Origin: Haliclona indistincta
Lineage: Eukaryota > Porifera > Demospongiae > Haplosclerida > Chalinidae
Assembly (NCBI GenBank): GCA_964017065.1
Contig: OZ024784.1
Coordinates: 8,227,152-8,291,151, forward strand
DNA length: 64,000 nucleotides
Direction of reading: 5' to 3'
The translations under genes and the position numbers were made by a program. The notes below the pieces were generated by a model. The model did not search any database. It was not told where the DNA came from and was given only the letters and a program-made list of their open reading frames with translations. How positions within the stretch are numbered: position 1 is the stretch's first letter; each line of letters begins with the position of its first letter. Shown in pieces: positions 21,401-31,882 of this stretch.

Positions 21401-24068
21401 GCTTTGGGTGCGAGAGGTCCCGGGTTCAAATCCCGGACAAGCCCTGTTTGTTTTTTGCACTAAGTTGCTGAGTCTGTTTGTTATACTGCCCATGCATGCT
21501 ATGAACTGAAGACCATGTATGCTATAGATTATTACAGGGTTGACTGATTGTCCCTTTGGTGTATACTGATATAGTTTTCATTTACCAATTACCGTACAAA
21601 GAACGATTCAATCATAATCTTCTACATGTAGGGGTGCGACAATTAAACATGTTTTTCATAATTTTACAACTAAAACATTTATGCTTACCTACCTACCTAC
21701 CTACCTACCTACCTACAGTTGCTGTGTGGATGAGGTAGCTGCTGAACATATGGCAGCTGAATGCATCATTCATTTTGGTCCTTCGTGTCTTACACAGTAA
21801 GTTCCTTCATCTGTCTCTTGTCTGTGAAAGAAACTAGTTGCTGTGTGTGTGTGCATGGATAATTATCATTTGGTAATCTGTGTACAGTTGTAAGTCTGGT
21901 TTTGTATAAGCTGATTTGTAGTGGCTGGTTATTATCTACATTCAGGACCAAGCGGCTACCAGTATTGCTCATATTTGGTCAAGAGCAGGTGGATGTTGCT
22001 GATTGTTGTGAGAAGTTCTCAAACTTGTTTCCTGATCAGTCTCAACCCATACTGATACTCTATGATACTGTCTACTCGCACTGCATAGGTACATCTCTTA
22101 CTAGTGTGTGTTCTTCATACTTAATACTATGAACATAGAAAATTTATTTTTTAATGTGTATATGGAATTTAAAGTACATGCATAGAAATTCAGATACAAA
22201 ATCTTACAGTACTGTGAGTACTTGTGTACTTTACAATGTCTTCTGTTGCTATAGAAACTTTCCTAAAACTGGTTTTATCTCATGGTTATATGAACACAAT
22301 ATCTTCTGAACTGTTATTGCCTCATCCTGTGGGTCAAGCATCTCATGGGAATGAAGTGAAGAGAGAGTGCTGCCATCAATCTGGTGCCTGTTGCAATGGT
22401 GAGGAAATAGTCAGAGAGAAGATGAATAGCATGACTTGTGATGCAGAGAAGATCTCAGATGGCACATCTGTTGTGAGGTAACTTGCTCTTTATTCTAGAA
22501 ATGTTTCTGACACTTTTCTTCTCTTGTCAGGTGTGGTCGTAAATTTTCCCTTTCTAAACCTATCGCAGAGTACAAGGTGTTTTACATTGGAGAGGAAGGG
22601 GAGTGTCTTGTTAATCTACTGCTCAATATGACTGAGTGTGAGGTCTGTACATTACTTTTTAAACAAAATATCGTATAATACTTGTCTCTCAGTTTTTTAG
22701 CTATTCTCCTGTAACAAGAGTGTCCAGAACAGAGTCAGCTGTAACTAACAAGATGTTGGGAAAGAGGTGATTGCCAACTTGTGCTGTGCACTTCACCTTC
22801 TTGATGTTTGAAGGTACTATCTGGTGCAGAAAGCAAAAGAAGCTAAGGCAGTAGGTATTCTAGTGGGCACTTTGGGAGCTGGTAGGTTCTCTCCTGCTAT
22901 ACTATTTGCTAACTCTCTTTCAGCTAATTATCTTCCTATGATCAAAAGGCTGAAGTATGTTCTTCAAAGAGTTGGCAAGAAGGTAGGTAGAACAACATTT
23001 CTAATTTTCTATTTGCCTGGTTCTTCCTGTTCATAGTACTACACTATTGCTGTTGGAAAGCTGAACCCAGCCAAGTTAGCAAATTTCATGGAAGTGGACA
23101 TATATGTCCTGGTTGCTTGCCCAGAGTGCAGTATGCATGACTTCAAGGTGATGTGGTCTCTGGATTTGGAAATTGAGTATTGATGTCTATAATCAGGTGT
23201 TTTATCAGCCCGTTGTGACTCCTTATGAGATGGAAGTGGCTTGTTTGAGGTAAAGCTTTGATGTATATCTGATTATGTGAGGCTGTAGAGTGTGTTTATG
23301 ATGTAGCTGTAGAGAATGGAATGGAAGGCCGGTCACTGACTATCAACAGCTGCTGTCAGGTAGAAGATTGTTCAACTGTGGTGAAGGTGTATTTTGCTGT
23401 TGTTTACAGGAGGGGACCATCATGTGGGTATAGATAGCAATACTCAAGAGGTAATAATATTATGCCCTGCTTGCCATCTGAGAATTGCTGTGCAGGAAGA
23501 GGTTCAGTTTTCATTCATCACTGGTGGACTTATTCAAGCACAATGTTTGAATCATGGTAAGTCAATCACAAGAGAGTACATGGTTGTAGCTAAAACCACA
23601 ACTTCCTATGAGGTAATGAGTAATGATCCTCTATCTGTGAGAGTATTTTATTTTTAATCTGGCATGCCTATGTGTGTAGTGTATAGAGTAGTATGACATG
23701 CATGTATTATTACAGGGACATCTTCTGGTGTTGTAAAGTGTGGGTATGTCTGTTTAGTGTACTTGGTAAAGCTTTCTCTCCATTGTTGTCATAGAACCAA
23801 TCCTCCATGGAGAACAAGGAGCTATAGTTCCTAGACAAGACATGTCTGTTGCTCTGCCCCATTCAGGTAGAGGGGTCTATGTGTGTGTGCCGCTATCTGT
23901 GAAATATTATGATCTTCTTATTTCTTCATAGCTTCTTATTTACACTCGAGGAGCTGGGGCGGGCTAGAGCAAAAGCTAGGAGAGACACCAGTCAGCAGTG
24001 TAGTGGAGGGAAGGAGAGGTGTGCCTGTTTCCTACACTCATGAGACAGACTCAATTTCAAATTTATGA
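18489..24068 (+). CDS. DPH2: Diphthamide biosynthesis protein 2
   Basis: Dph2 pairs with Dph1 in the iron-sulfur radical enzyme that makes the first intermediate of diphthamide on eEF2, in the cytosol. Fifteen exons with consistent phases give 529 residues (human 489): 18489-18626, 18680-18801, 21719-21796, 21946-22088, 22255-22477, 22531-22642, 22693-22766, 22814-22881, 22924-22982, 23037-23147, 23197-23249, 23307-23359, 23410-23556, 23795-23866 and 23932-24068. Conserved blocks are [89 protein letters not shown] and, at the end, [16 protein letters not shown] and EGRRG. Intron 2 (18802-21718) is about 2.9 kb and holds the tRNA genes and repeats. An AATAAA lies at 24129-24134. The 23410-23556 exon boundary is the least certain. 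Confidence 0.93.
18900..19297. repeat. Dispersed repeat, copy 1 (in DPH2 intron 2)
   Basis: The complement of this segment aligns with 39034-39410 in a BLTP1 intron. Shared words include the terminal TTAACCCTCGGCACATGCGC, ACTTGCTCTGTCATTCG, GACTCGTGGATTTTG and GTGTTCATGGTCACGCCC. The terminal part is itself partly palindromic (CCCTCGGCAC / GCGCGAGGG). No coding capacity was recognised. Confidence 0.75.
19488..19559 (+). tRNA. trnP-UGG: tRNA-Pro (UGG anticodon)
   Basis: A 72 nt cloverleaf: acceptor stem GGCTTGT paired with ACAAGCC, D arm with TGGTCTAGTGG, anticodon arm CTCGC-TTTGGGT-GCGAG with anticodon TGG, and T arm CCCGG-GTTCAAAT-CCCGG. A T-run directly downstream can end RNA polymerase III transcription. 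It lies in sense orientation inside DPH2 intron 2. It differs by one D-loop base (GGCATGA) from the other intact copies. Confidence 0.95.
19643..19714 (+). tRNA. trnP-UGG: tRNA-Pro (UGG anticodon), second tandem copy
   Basis: Same cloverleaf as the copy 155 bp upstream. One anticodon-stem C to T change gives a tolerated G-U pair. The flanks are also duplicated (AACAGTCTTCTCTTGATA and TTTTTGCTACTTGCAATAGC), so the whole unit was copied in tandem. A T5 terminator follows. Confidence 0.93.
20117..20445. repeat. Segmental duplication unit A carrying the tRNA pseudogene
   Basis: It shares CTCTTTGCATAATCTCTTAG and GAGTTTTGAGTT, CTGC(T)ATGATGTTATGGCTCT-like and GATGTCAAAGGCTTGTTGGT words, in the same order, with 21158-21450. 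The earlier tandem pair lacks these flanks. Confidence 0.75.
20363..20431 (+). pseudogene. tRNA-Pro pseudogene
   Basis: Clearly derived from the neighbouring tRNA-Pro(UGG). It has lost two bases of the anticodon stem (TTTGCTTTGGGTGAGAGG), and the acceptor stem no longer pairs (GGCTTGT against CATAGCC). The T stem is also mismatched. The B-box sequence GGTTCAAATCC survives. Not expected to give a functional tRNA. Confidence 0.85.
20608..21030. repeat. Inverted duplication with about 120 bp arms
   Basis: Left arm (about 20608-20740) and right arm (about 20892-21025) are imperfect inverted copies, sharing TTGATTAAAAATTGC, GATGGCCGTGTTTCTAAAGA, TAGACTTGTGATGGCCGAC and ACGTACAGTTTCGTATT. The spacer is about 150 bp. 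Both arms are open in the same relative frame (encoding HLIKNC, then [10 protein letters not shown] and TYSFVLDGT), so they may derive from a copied exon of unknown origin. Confidence 0.8.
21158..21450. repeat. Segmental duplication unit B carrying an intact tRNA-Pro
   Basis: Partner of the unit at 20117-20445, with the same flank order but an intact tRNA. The divergence between the flanks suggests an older copy event than the tandem pair at 19488/19643. Confidence 0.7.
21373..21444 (+). tRNA. trnP-UGG: tRNA-Pro (UGG anticodon), third intact copy
   Basis: Perfect cloverleaf: acceptor GGCTTGT/ACAAGCC, anticodon arm CTCGC-TTTGGGT-GCGAG, T arm CCCGG/CCCGG. A T-rich stretch with a six-T run follows at about 21450. 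It is in the sense orientation of DPH2 intron 2, 275 bp before exon 3. Confidence 0.95.
21682..21718 (+). repeat. (ACCT)n microsatellite forming a DPH2 splice acceptor
   Basis: Eight tetranucleotide units (TTACCTACCTACC...CTACAG) run directly into the first base of DPH2 exon 3 at 21719. The repeat itself supplies the pyrimidine-rich tract and the terminal CAG. Confidence 0.85.
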
Positions 24069-24389
24069 TTCATCGCATTCCCTACTATTTTTTGCATTAT
24101 TTATTTCACTTACAAACTTTATACAATCAATAAAGGATGTGTCTCGTGAGCAGCACTCATGCTGGTGGCGCTCTAACTGTACCAAAGTTATTGAACGTGA
24201 AAATTCAGAAACTAGAGTCCAGGCAGTGCCTTTGATGTCACCATAGATGTCACCTATGAAGCAATAATTATCATTATCCTGATAAAATGAATTATTATTA
24301 AACATAATATGCTGATCTCTTCACACAAAAATATCATCAATGAATTGTTATGTATGTATGATTATGTCAGTGATTCAAGTTATAGGCAG
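24069..24389. other. Convergent 3' region between DPH2 and the RhoGAP gene
   Basis: 322 bp between two stop codons on opposite strands. It holds the DPH2 AATAAA at 24129-24134 and no further gene that I can support. Open frames here are short and unrelated to known proteins. Confidence 0.6.
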
Positions 24390-27300
24390 TCACTGTGAAC
24401 TAGATGCTCCATCAGACAGTATCAGACGAGTTCGCTGAGGAGACAGACAAGGCTCCACACCATTCTCCACGATCAGGTCCGTGTTGCTCCCGTCGCTCGT
24501 AAAGTCATCCTCACCATCCTCATCTTCACTGTCATCCAGTGCAAACTGCTGAAAGGTTCTGTCCACCAGTGACTGCAGGTCATTGATTCTCTCCTCGCCT
24601 GCTAATCTACAGTTAGCAAAAATGACAGTTGGTACTGTGCAGTGTGTGAGCTAGCCTCATACTCTGGGTTGCTGGGTATGAGGCTATGTGCTTCCTACCT
24701 ACCTTGCTCTCCTCTCCTGTTCAAAGCGACTCTTCCACATGTGTGTTGCTCTCTTTTGTTTAGCAAGAGCTTCTTTCATCATTGCCAACTGCTTTTCAAG
24801 TGACTGAATCTCTGTGAGTACATGAATGAGTGCATGCAGAGTAAAACAGAGATAGTACCATTAGCAATTGAGTTCACAAGAACTTCTGAAGAAACAGTGT
24901 CAGTGTGTGGTATGTCCAGATCAAGAGGATCTGAATAGAGAAATTGATTATTATTACAAAATCTGCATAATTGTGTCCTTACCATCAAAAATCCTGGAGT
25001 ACCTCTTTGATGAAGTTATCGAAGTTGGTGAAGTCATTGATGGTTGCGAAAACACTGCAAGTAATCACATGTAATGAATATTATAGTTACTATTATAGAT
25101 GAGGGGGTTTTAATACTAGACGGGTGGAGTGTCATAGTACAACTTGGTGAGGAAGGGCATGTACTTATCACAATGCAGACATTTTGTACATGAAGTAAAC
25201 ACATTCTGTACATGCACACACGCACACACACACCATCATCGTCCTCTGTAATCACCAACTGTGCTTCGACTTCATTGCCCGGCATAATCCTCAGACAGGG
25301 AGTCGGGCTCAAGGTGGGTGTGGTCTGTCCACTAGAAGGTGACGATATCATGACTGGAGACACTCGACCACTGCCACATGCTGACGATGGGTTCCCCAGA
25401 TTGCTAGAGCTCTCAAACATAGAAAAGGTATACTTTCTGTTTGAGTGAGGTGACCCTGGATTAACGTAATGATTATACAGCTATTTCCACTACTAGAAGG
25501 GGACTTACCTCTAAAGACTTGCTTTTGAGACTTCCCACTAGCTGGTCCTTTGATCTCACCAAGTGTCAACAAGGGGAGTAGCTTTGCTGGGAAGGAACCC
25601 ATTCTTGGTCGAGAAGTGTGATGCTTGGATAACTGTTCGTTGTGAAAAGAGCCCACTGTCTTGAATGTAGTATGTTTGAGTGAATGGAGTTCAGGAAGTA
25701 TGTCGAGTGGAGCCACCACACTGAGTAAAAAGTGCAGTCACTACCTGACTATTTTAAATGCAGCTGTTTTGTAATACCTCAGTCTTTTTGGTGGTTTCTC
25801 ATTATTTGTGAATGGAAAATATATTTTTTGGTTACGAATAAGAGCACACACAAAATTGGCACTAGCATTTGAACATTCAATGAGGTCCTGCGGAGTCTGA
25901 TTCTGCAGAAACATAATTTTATTGCTACTCTCTGACAGACAACCTTACCTCTGATTTCAAGAGGTTTGGTCCAAACACAGTAGCCAGATTGGAATCGCTC
26001 ATTTTATTGACATCAGCATGCATTGCTACTTCACTGAGAAATCGACTGAACAAGAACATTGACAGAAGCAAGATGATTTATCAGTTAATGTCCCAACACA
26101 CCTGAGATACTTGAGGAGATTAAAATGAACCAGAGGAAGAAGAGCAAGTAGATCATTCATTTCTCTCATGCCCTCATCTTTGTCTTTCTCCAAAACTGCA
26201 AGTGAACACAGAGTGAGTACTGGTATAGTAATGCACACATTCTCATCGTACTCCTTGTCACTTTAATAGCTGTTTGAAATGAAGAGAAAGGAATGATTGG
26301 CTCTGGAAGCTCTCGCAGATACAACTTGAGTAGAGAGGCAACAGTATGCACGTCTTCTGAAGCAGGTATATCCTGCTGTGACCCTGCAGATAATAATAAC
26401 AAACATAATTCAACATCTGCTGGTATCATTAGATAATTATACTTCAACACAAAATAATATAACTACATGTAGACTGTCCAGCCCAGGGGCTGGTACTGTA
26501 TCCATCCTGAAGATGTTGCTATTACCTTCATCGTAAAGATTCTTCAGTGACTGTACTCTACTGCTTTGTCCAGGAAGACGAAATATTCCAGTCTCTGTCA
26601 AGCCTACACGAATAAAAAACAAACAGATTCTATTTGTCTGCACAACTATAAACAGTATGCTGTAGAGTCATTCCAACAGTAACTCTTGCTGCTGTGGTTA
26701 AAGGACTGTCTACTGTTAAAACTTAATAACTAGAAGTCTAGGGAGCACAATGACTGATTTGTCTGTACACAAACAAACCCTTGATCACGAACCCACTCTT
26801 ATTATGTCTGTGACATTGTTTAATGCAATAGGATCAGGATACACACATGATGAGTAATGCACCACCACATGATAATAACAATAGCTAACCGTGTTCTCGG
26901 ATGAATTTAGCACAGCGATGAACCAGTACTGGTATGTACGTTCCTCCTAGCCGAGCCTCTACTGCCATGGTCTCTTTTAGACTGCGCCCAAACATTCCCC
27001 CTCCGTAGGGCTACAGGTAAGCACAACAGCTCAGTGAATGAGACAATGATAAAGAAACGACAGTACTCTGATATCAAAACATCAGTGCTGCTGCACAACC
27101 AGGGCTGGAATCATATCATTAGTCAAAATTTGCACATTCAATATAAACATGTTACAGATAATTACATCAAGATCAGTGAAGGAATTCAAGATGAAAACAC
27201 AACATCAACATAACAGGCTCACTGGGAACGCCATTAGCAAACAGCTACACATAATGCTTCCCTGCAGCTGGCAGATTGGTTAAATAAACTTTCAGACATT

Positions 27301-28920
27301 CAATCAATGCGGCTGTATTAGCTGGACCATGAATTATCATTGCTGCTCTCGGCAATAGAGATGACCGCAAATTAAGATGGCGGCTACTCATGAGTGAAAG
27401 AGTTTTTTCTCATAAATTTCTACTGCATTTTAACTATCTAAATAGTGACTTGATAATTTCCTAGCAAGAATCCACCTGCTATATACAAAATGTTGGCATA
27501 CACTACTGGTGTTGGAGCATACTAATTTTTCTGCACCTACACACAGCGACATGTAACATTATCAACTGATTATTCTTGCCTTGCAGTGTCAATCACGTCA
27601 AAGTGTTATTTATAGTGATGATAAATAATTATGCTTATAGTGAGGGCAACGTCAAAGCAAAAATACACACACTCATGATTAGCTAAAATAACACTGACAG
27701 GTGACATACCTCATGGACCACTCTCTTGATGGCACACACCCAGCTGTCAGCCTCTTCAGCTGTCTCAGCACCAATCAAGTATGTGTCATGAGTTGACGTG
27801 ATGCCGCCTCGTCCACTGCCAGCTATAACATAACATCACATATCAAAGAAATCATAGTATAGTGGTTCATTAAGATAATAACAACATGGTTAATGCAAGT
27901 ATGCAAACAATGCACACTTCAGCTTATATGTACATCATTATTTAAACCGCTTGTGCAAAATGATTCACAGTACATTACCGAACAGCGCATGTGTTCATCC
28001 ACGCACCTGTAATTTCAAACTTGTATGTAGTTTGCCTAAGATCGTCTTGGTGTCTTATGACATTGTTTCCAGCTAGAGGGATGGTGCCTGTTGGTCGTGT
28101 GTCCTGGAAAATGGCCAAATATTTACTGTGTAGCTTCTCACACCCTTTGAATTAGGGCAACTGATTGACCACAATACATGAACAGCCCACACCCAACCTG
28201 TAGGAAGCCTTGAAACAGAAACATTTCCACCACTACACACATGCACTACTGAGCACACGTACCACACAAAATTTAACAGTTTTCTACAAAAACAATGCTA
28301 ATGAGTGAAAAATCCCTCTTCTGCAACAACACATGTGCACAACACAATATTGTGTACATCTACATTTTAGCAATTATTTTATTCCACACAATTATTACAA
28401 TAATTTATACCTGTGGACTTTTATAGTAGAACAACATATCTCCAGTGAGCACAAACCATCTCTTGTGCCAGGTGTGGACACGACCACCTCTCTTGCATAA
28501 CCATCCTGTTTTGCAAGCCTGTGGAGTGAGCATTCCACATTTGAGTGTCAGTAAACCAAATGATCAGAGAACACAAACTATGAACACGACTACATCACCA
28601 CTAGTACTACTGATAAAACAACTCACTCAAGTGCGGTGGTATGCTATATTACTATAAACACAGATAAGGACTAAGTTTGGTCAGAATGCCATTATCACTA
28701 AGTTGTTAATGTCTGTTTACAATGGAACCACATTGCATAAAGTGACTTTATTTGTATGAGGCGATTGGTGCCCATAAATACAATAAAGATGAGTAATATA
28801 GCCAACATTTTACGAGGCAACAAGGGCATGCTCAGCTACAAGCTGACATCATGACTTAGCTAGCTACGACTACGTAGTCGAACGACAAAAATTCCTTACC
28901 TCTTTAGATCTGCTTGACAT
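24390..28920 (-). CDS. PH and RhoGAP domain protein, ARHGAP22/24/25 type
   Basis: Proteins of this family stimulate GTP hydrolysis by Rac/Rho GTPases at membranes and actin structures. The start MSSRSKE at 28920 is followed by a PH domain ([31 protein letters not shown], then [15 protein letters not shown]). The RhoGAP domain starts at about 26985 ([20 protein letters not shown]), with the arginine finger in [10 protein letters not shown] near 26570. [20 protein letters not shown] and [18 protein letters not shown] complete the GAP core. A Ser/Pro-rich linker follows, then a C-terminal coiled coil ([20 protein letters not shown], at about 24700-24810) and an acidic tail ending in SDGASSSQ. 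The PH-GAP-linker-coiled-coil order matches ARHGAP22/24/25 (FilGAP). The paralogue cannot be decided. Some linker exons (25050-25750) are assigned by frame only. Confidence 0.87.
27325..27445. repeat. Dispersed repeat, copy in a RhoGAP intron
   Basis: Shares TATCATTGC, AGATGGCGGCTACTCATG, TTTCTACTGCATTTTAACTA and other words, in order, with the complement of 37230-37370 in a BLTP1 intron. No terminal repeats were resolved for this copy. Confidence 0.7.
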
Positions 28921-29090
28921 TTTAAGAGCTCCAGGCTCGATTGCTGCTTGACCAACTAGGTTGAGACTAGCAAATGTAAGTAAATCAGGAATCGAGTTCG
29001 TGCAGCCGCTAGCCTTTCTGCGACACGCCCACGCTGCAGCCCAATGCTGATGACGCAAGGACACGGCCCCGTGCATTCTCGTGTTGGAAC
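28921..29090. promoter_or_regulatory. Divergent promoter between the RhoGAP gene and SNRNP25
   Basis: 170 bp separate the two start codons, head to head. The segment is GC-richer than its surroundings. The regulatory role is inferred from position only. Confidence 0.45.
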
Positions 29091-31723
29091 ATGGACCGCG
29101 TGGAAGATGATCAGAGCGATGACCAGAGTAAAGAACTGTCACATGTTGAAGCAATGAAAAAAGTAAACGAACTTCAGGAGCTCATATTATCGGACCCATT
29201 TCTTCAAGATCTTCCTAGTGATGTCTCGCTAGACGAAGTTCAGTCCAAGTTAGCTCTTGAACAGGGGCGGGGCATTCATCTCAATCTGAGGAGGCTGGAT
29301 AATGACGTCACGTGTGAGTTATGTAAAGGCTTCTTCTGTGTATTGCCTGTGCATAATCAGGGAGGTACGACAAGCTAATTTATTCTGACGTAATGCTGAT
29401 GTAGCTTCACGTAGACAATGATTTAGTAAACCAGAATACATTGCGTCTTTCCTGGTCTGCTACGCCTTTAGAGGACAATTTGACCAGTAAGTATGTTGCT
29501 AAATAGATTCTACTGCCCAAGACCTTTTGTTTAAGCTACCGTACCCCACCCGTACCTCTTTTAGTTTTTGCAGTACAGAGAGCTGAAGATAAAGAATTGG
29601 TTGGCAAAATTATTCACCCAAGAAAGCACCAACGTGATCAAAACAGCATTGCTATCATTCTAGAGCATCATTCGGTTAATAATGTAAAGAAATTTCGGCT
29701 GTGGCACACAAACTCTGGCTGCAATACGCACAAAATGTTGTCCAATCACTGTAACAGCAGAAAACTTGTTTCAGCCATTTTCAGTAGATTGTTCTGGAAT
29801 ATTACTTGCCTTAACCTGGAGTGTAAACAATGCACACTTGAGCTCGATATCATGTACTATAGCGCGATGTCAAACTGTTTAAACTATCCTTCATACATTC
29901 CATTCCTACATTCCTTTGTAGTGGGCGTGTCGTATGTCAGCAATACGTCATATTAAATTAGCTTGTCGTACCCTCCCCTGGTGCATAATTATATGAAGCA
30001 GGATCTCAATAGAGGTTGTGCGTGTGACGTCACGAATCGAACGCACGTGATGCACACGGCCATTTTGAGTGTCAACTGCAAGAAACAACGTGCTCTGCTC
30101 TCGTTTGTAAGCTGCACCGCTCAGTAAAAAGTGGATAGCAGTCTTGCTTAGTACCAGGGCTGAAGTGCGGCAGAGCAAGAATAGCGACTTTCTTTAAACA
30201 GACCTTTCAGTGGCCAGGCTTCGCTCGTACAGTACGTACGAGTCCTTGTAGTCTATACCACATCAAAGCAGTGTTGTTAGAACGGCTTCAACCATCTGGA
30301 TACCATACCTCAAGCGGAGGCAAGTGCTGCCGTTCCACGAGAGAGCCCTTGCTTGGTGCATACAACTTGTAGTATTCTTGTATTCCACTAGCAGTGCTTG
30401 TTTGCACCATAGTGTGACTGTACAGCTTTATCTAGCTATCAAAAATGCTAAAGTACTTCTTGTCTGACACTCAAAATGGCATCGTAGCAACGGTTACTAA
30501 CACGAAAAATGTGCATCAAAGTTGTATGTGCACAACCTCTATATGTGCTCAACTTATACTCACAGCTGTCTTGTATCTTCAGCTATTGTCGTGCTTCAAG
30601 GTTCTACAGTTGGTGACCTAATGAAGGCTATAGAGAAGAGCATCACTCGCAGGTGTCGAAGGAGCAATCAGACTACTTGTATCAGTTGGTCAGTACTGAT
30701 GCTCAGTTGTGAAACAACTTAAGAATGTTCTGCTTTATTGTCAATTGCTACAACTGCAGGAGAAAAGTGTGGAAGTTTTATTGGCTTTCCTCTGGCCACC
30801 ACAAGCTAATGGATAGGAAAGCCAGACTTTTCAGGTACTAATTACATTGTATAATTTACGGCCTCTTACTCGGTATTGTCCTCTTTGGACAAAACTTGTA
30901 TACTACCAAGGGCGTATAGAGAGAAGAGGGCATGCAACGCAATAGTACCCGTGAAAACATCGAAATCTTAATTGTTACTAAGAATAGCACTTTCCGTTAT
31001 CAATTATTGTTATAGTATACGGAGGGTAAACGGAAACTAACGTCAACTACACAAAGTAATGGCAGACCAAGCTGAAGAACACTGCACTGCACCATACCAT
31101 GCTGCGCGCGCGGATCACAGCCACGCCAGTCAAAGCGGAGAAAGACCGTGACTTCGTCTCCGTCCGATACTGCTCGTCGCCTGTTGCTGGTAAAATACTC
31201 TGCAGCCGATCAGCAGGAAGCGACAGCGCCAACGATAGACAGCAGTTTCGTTTTACCTGCGTCTCAGCCAACGCCATCAGTGATACGCGACATGGTTGGC
31301 AACCACCAGTATCCACAGCTTCATGTCGATTGTAGATTTGTCAGCTAGTTTCTATTGGAGCACGCCTCGACACGCCTAGACAAGTACGCTGTATGACGCA
31401 TCCACGTTTTGTGAACCTTGCGTGATGTCACATCCGCGTGGGCGTAAAATCTAATTTTAGTAACAACTAGGATTTCGATGTTTCTATGCGTTGCATGCCC
31501 TCTTCTCTCTATACGCCCTTGATACTACTCATAATGAAAAATTATCTTTCTAATGTACAAGCCTGGATGCTTCTCTTTTAACATCGCTGTAAATAATGGT
31601 GACTAGCAATGCAATGTGCTGGTAGTATGAATAATAGCATGTTCCTTTATTTTGTGCAGCTATGGTATAGGGAATCATGATGAAATTACTTTTGTGAAAA
31701 GACTGAAAAATGAAGGAAAATAA
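29091..31723 (+). CDS. SNRNP25: U11/U12 snRNP 25 kDa protein
   Basis: SNRNP25 is a ubiquitin-fold subunit of the U11/U12 di-snRNP, the minor spliceosome particle that recognises U12-type introns in the nucleus. Four exons in consistent phase (29091-29313, 30583-30688, 30760-30834 and 31660-31723) give 155 residues (human 132). Matching blocks are DPFLQDLPSDVSLDEVQSKL, ALEQG, VVLQGSTVGDLMKAIE, ISWRKVWKFYWLSSG and YGIGNHDEITFVKRLKNEGK, which parallel the human DPLLCDLP, ISWSYVWRTYHL and YGIRNRDEVSFIKKL segments. Introns 1 and 3 are unusually long for this window because each carries a terminal-inverted-repeat element. The gene ends 160 bp from the converging ANKRD60-like gene. Confidence 0.92.
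29357..29971. mobile_element. hAT-like element with 9 bp target duplication (SNRNP25 intron 1)
   Basis: Terminal inverted repeats CAGGGAGGTACGACAAGCTA (left) and the complement of TAGCTTGTCGTACCCTCCCC (right) bound a segment of about 615 bp. Direct copies of GTGCATAAT lie immediately outside both ends. The CAGGG terminus resembles hAT elements, although those usually make 8 bp duplications. An internal 119-codon frame is unrecognised. It is likely non-autonomous. Confidence 0.8.
30055..30482. repeat. Imperfect inverted repeat in SNRNP25 intron 1
   Basis: GCCATTTTGAGTGTCA near 30060 recurs inverted near 30465 (TGACACTCAAAATGGC). It may be the ends of another small element. Target duplications were not found. 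Confidence 0.45.
30907..31521. mobile_element. 615 bp terminal-inverted-repeat element (SNRNP25 intron 3)
   Basis: CAAGGGCGTATAGAGAGAAG starts the left end and its inverted copy closes the right end. The match continues through AGGGCATGCAACGCA and ACATCGAAATC. ATACTAC lies outside both ends as a 7 bp direct repeat. The interior is GC-richer, with short overlapping frames and no recognised transposase. Confidence 0.78.
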
Positions 31724-31882
31724 GTGCAAATCCAAACTCTTTAATTTATTGTTTTATCTTTCTTGCAGTCATTGATAATTTCACCTATCTGAAGATGTAT
31801 TTACAATTATTATTTGTCTCTCTTGATATTAAGTTTTATCCATTTTGGACCAATCATTAAGTCATTGTCTTCATGGTCAGGT

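Noticed and set aside
23716..23746. Extra DPH2 exon between 23556 and 23795
   Set aside because: Bounded by AG and GT, but no reading frame joins both neighbours. Joining 23556 directly to 23795 keeps frame and homology.
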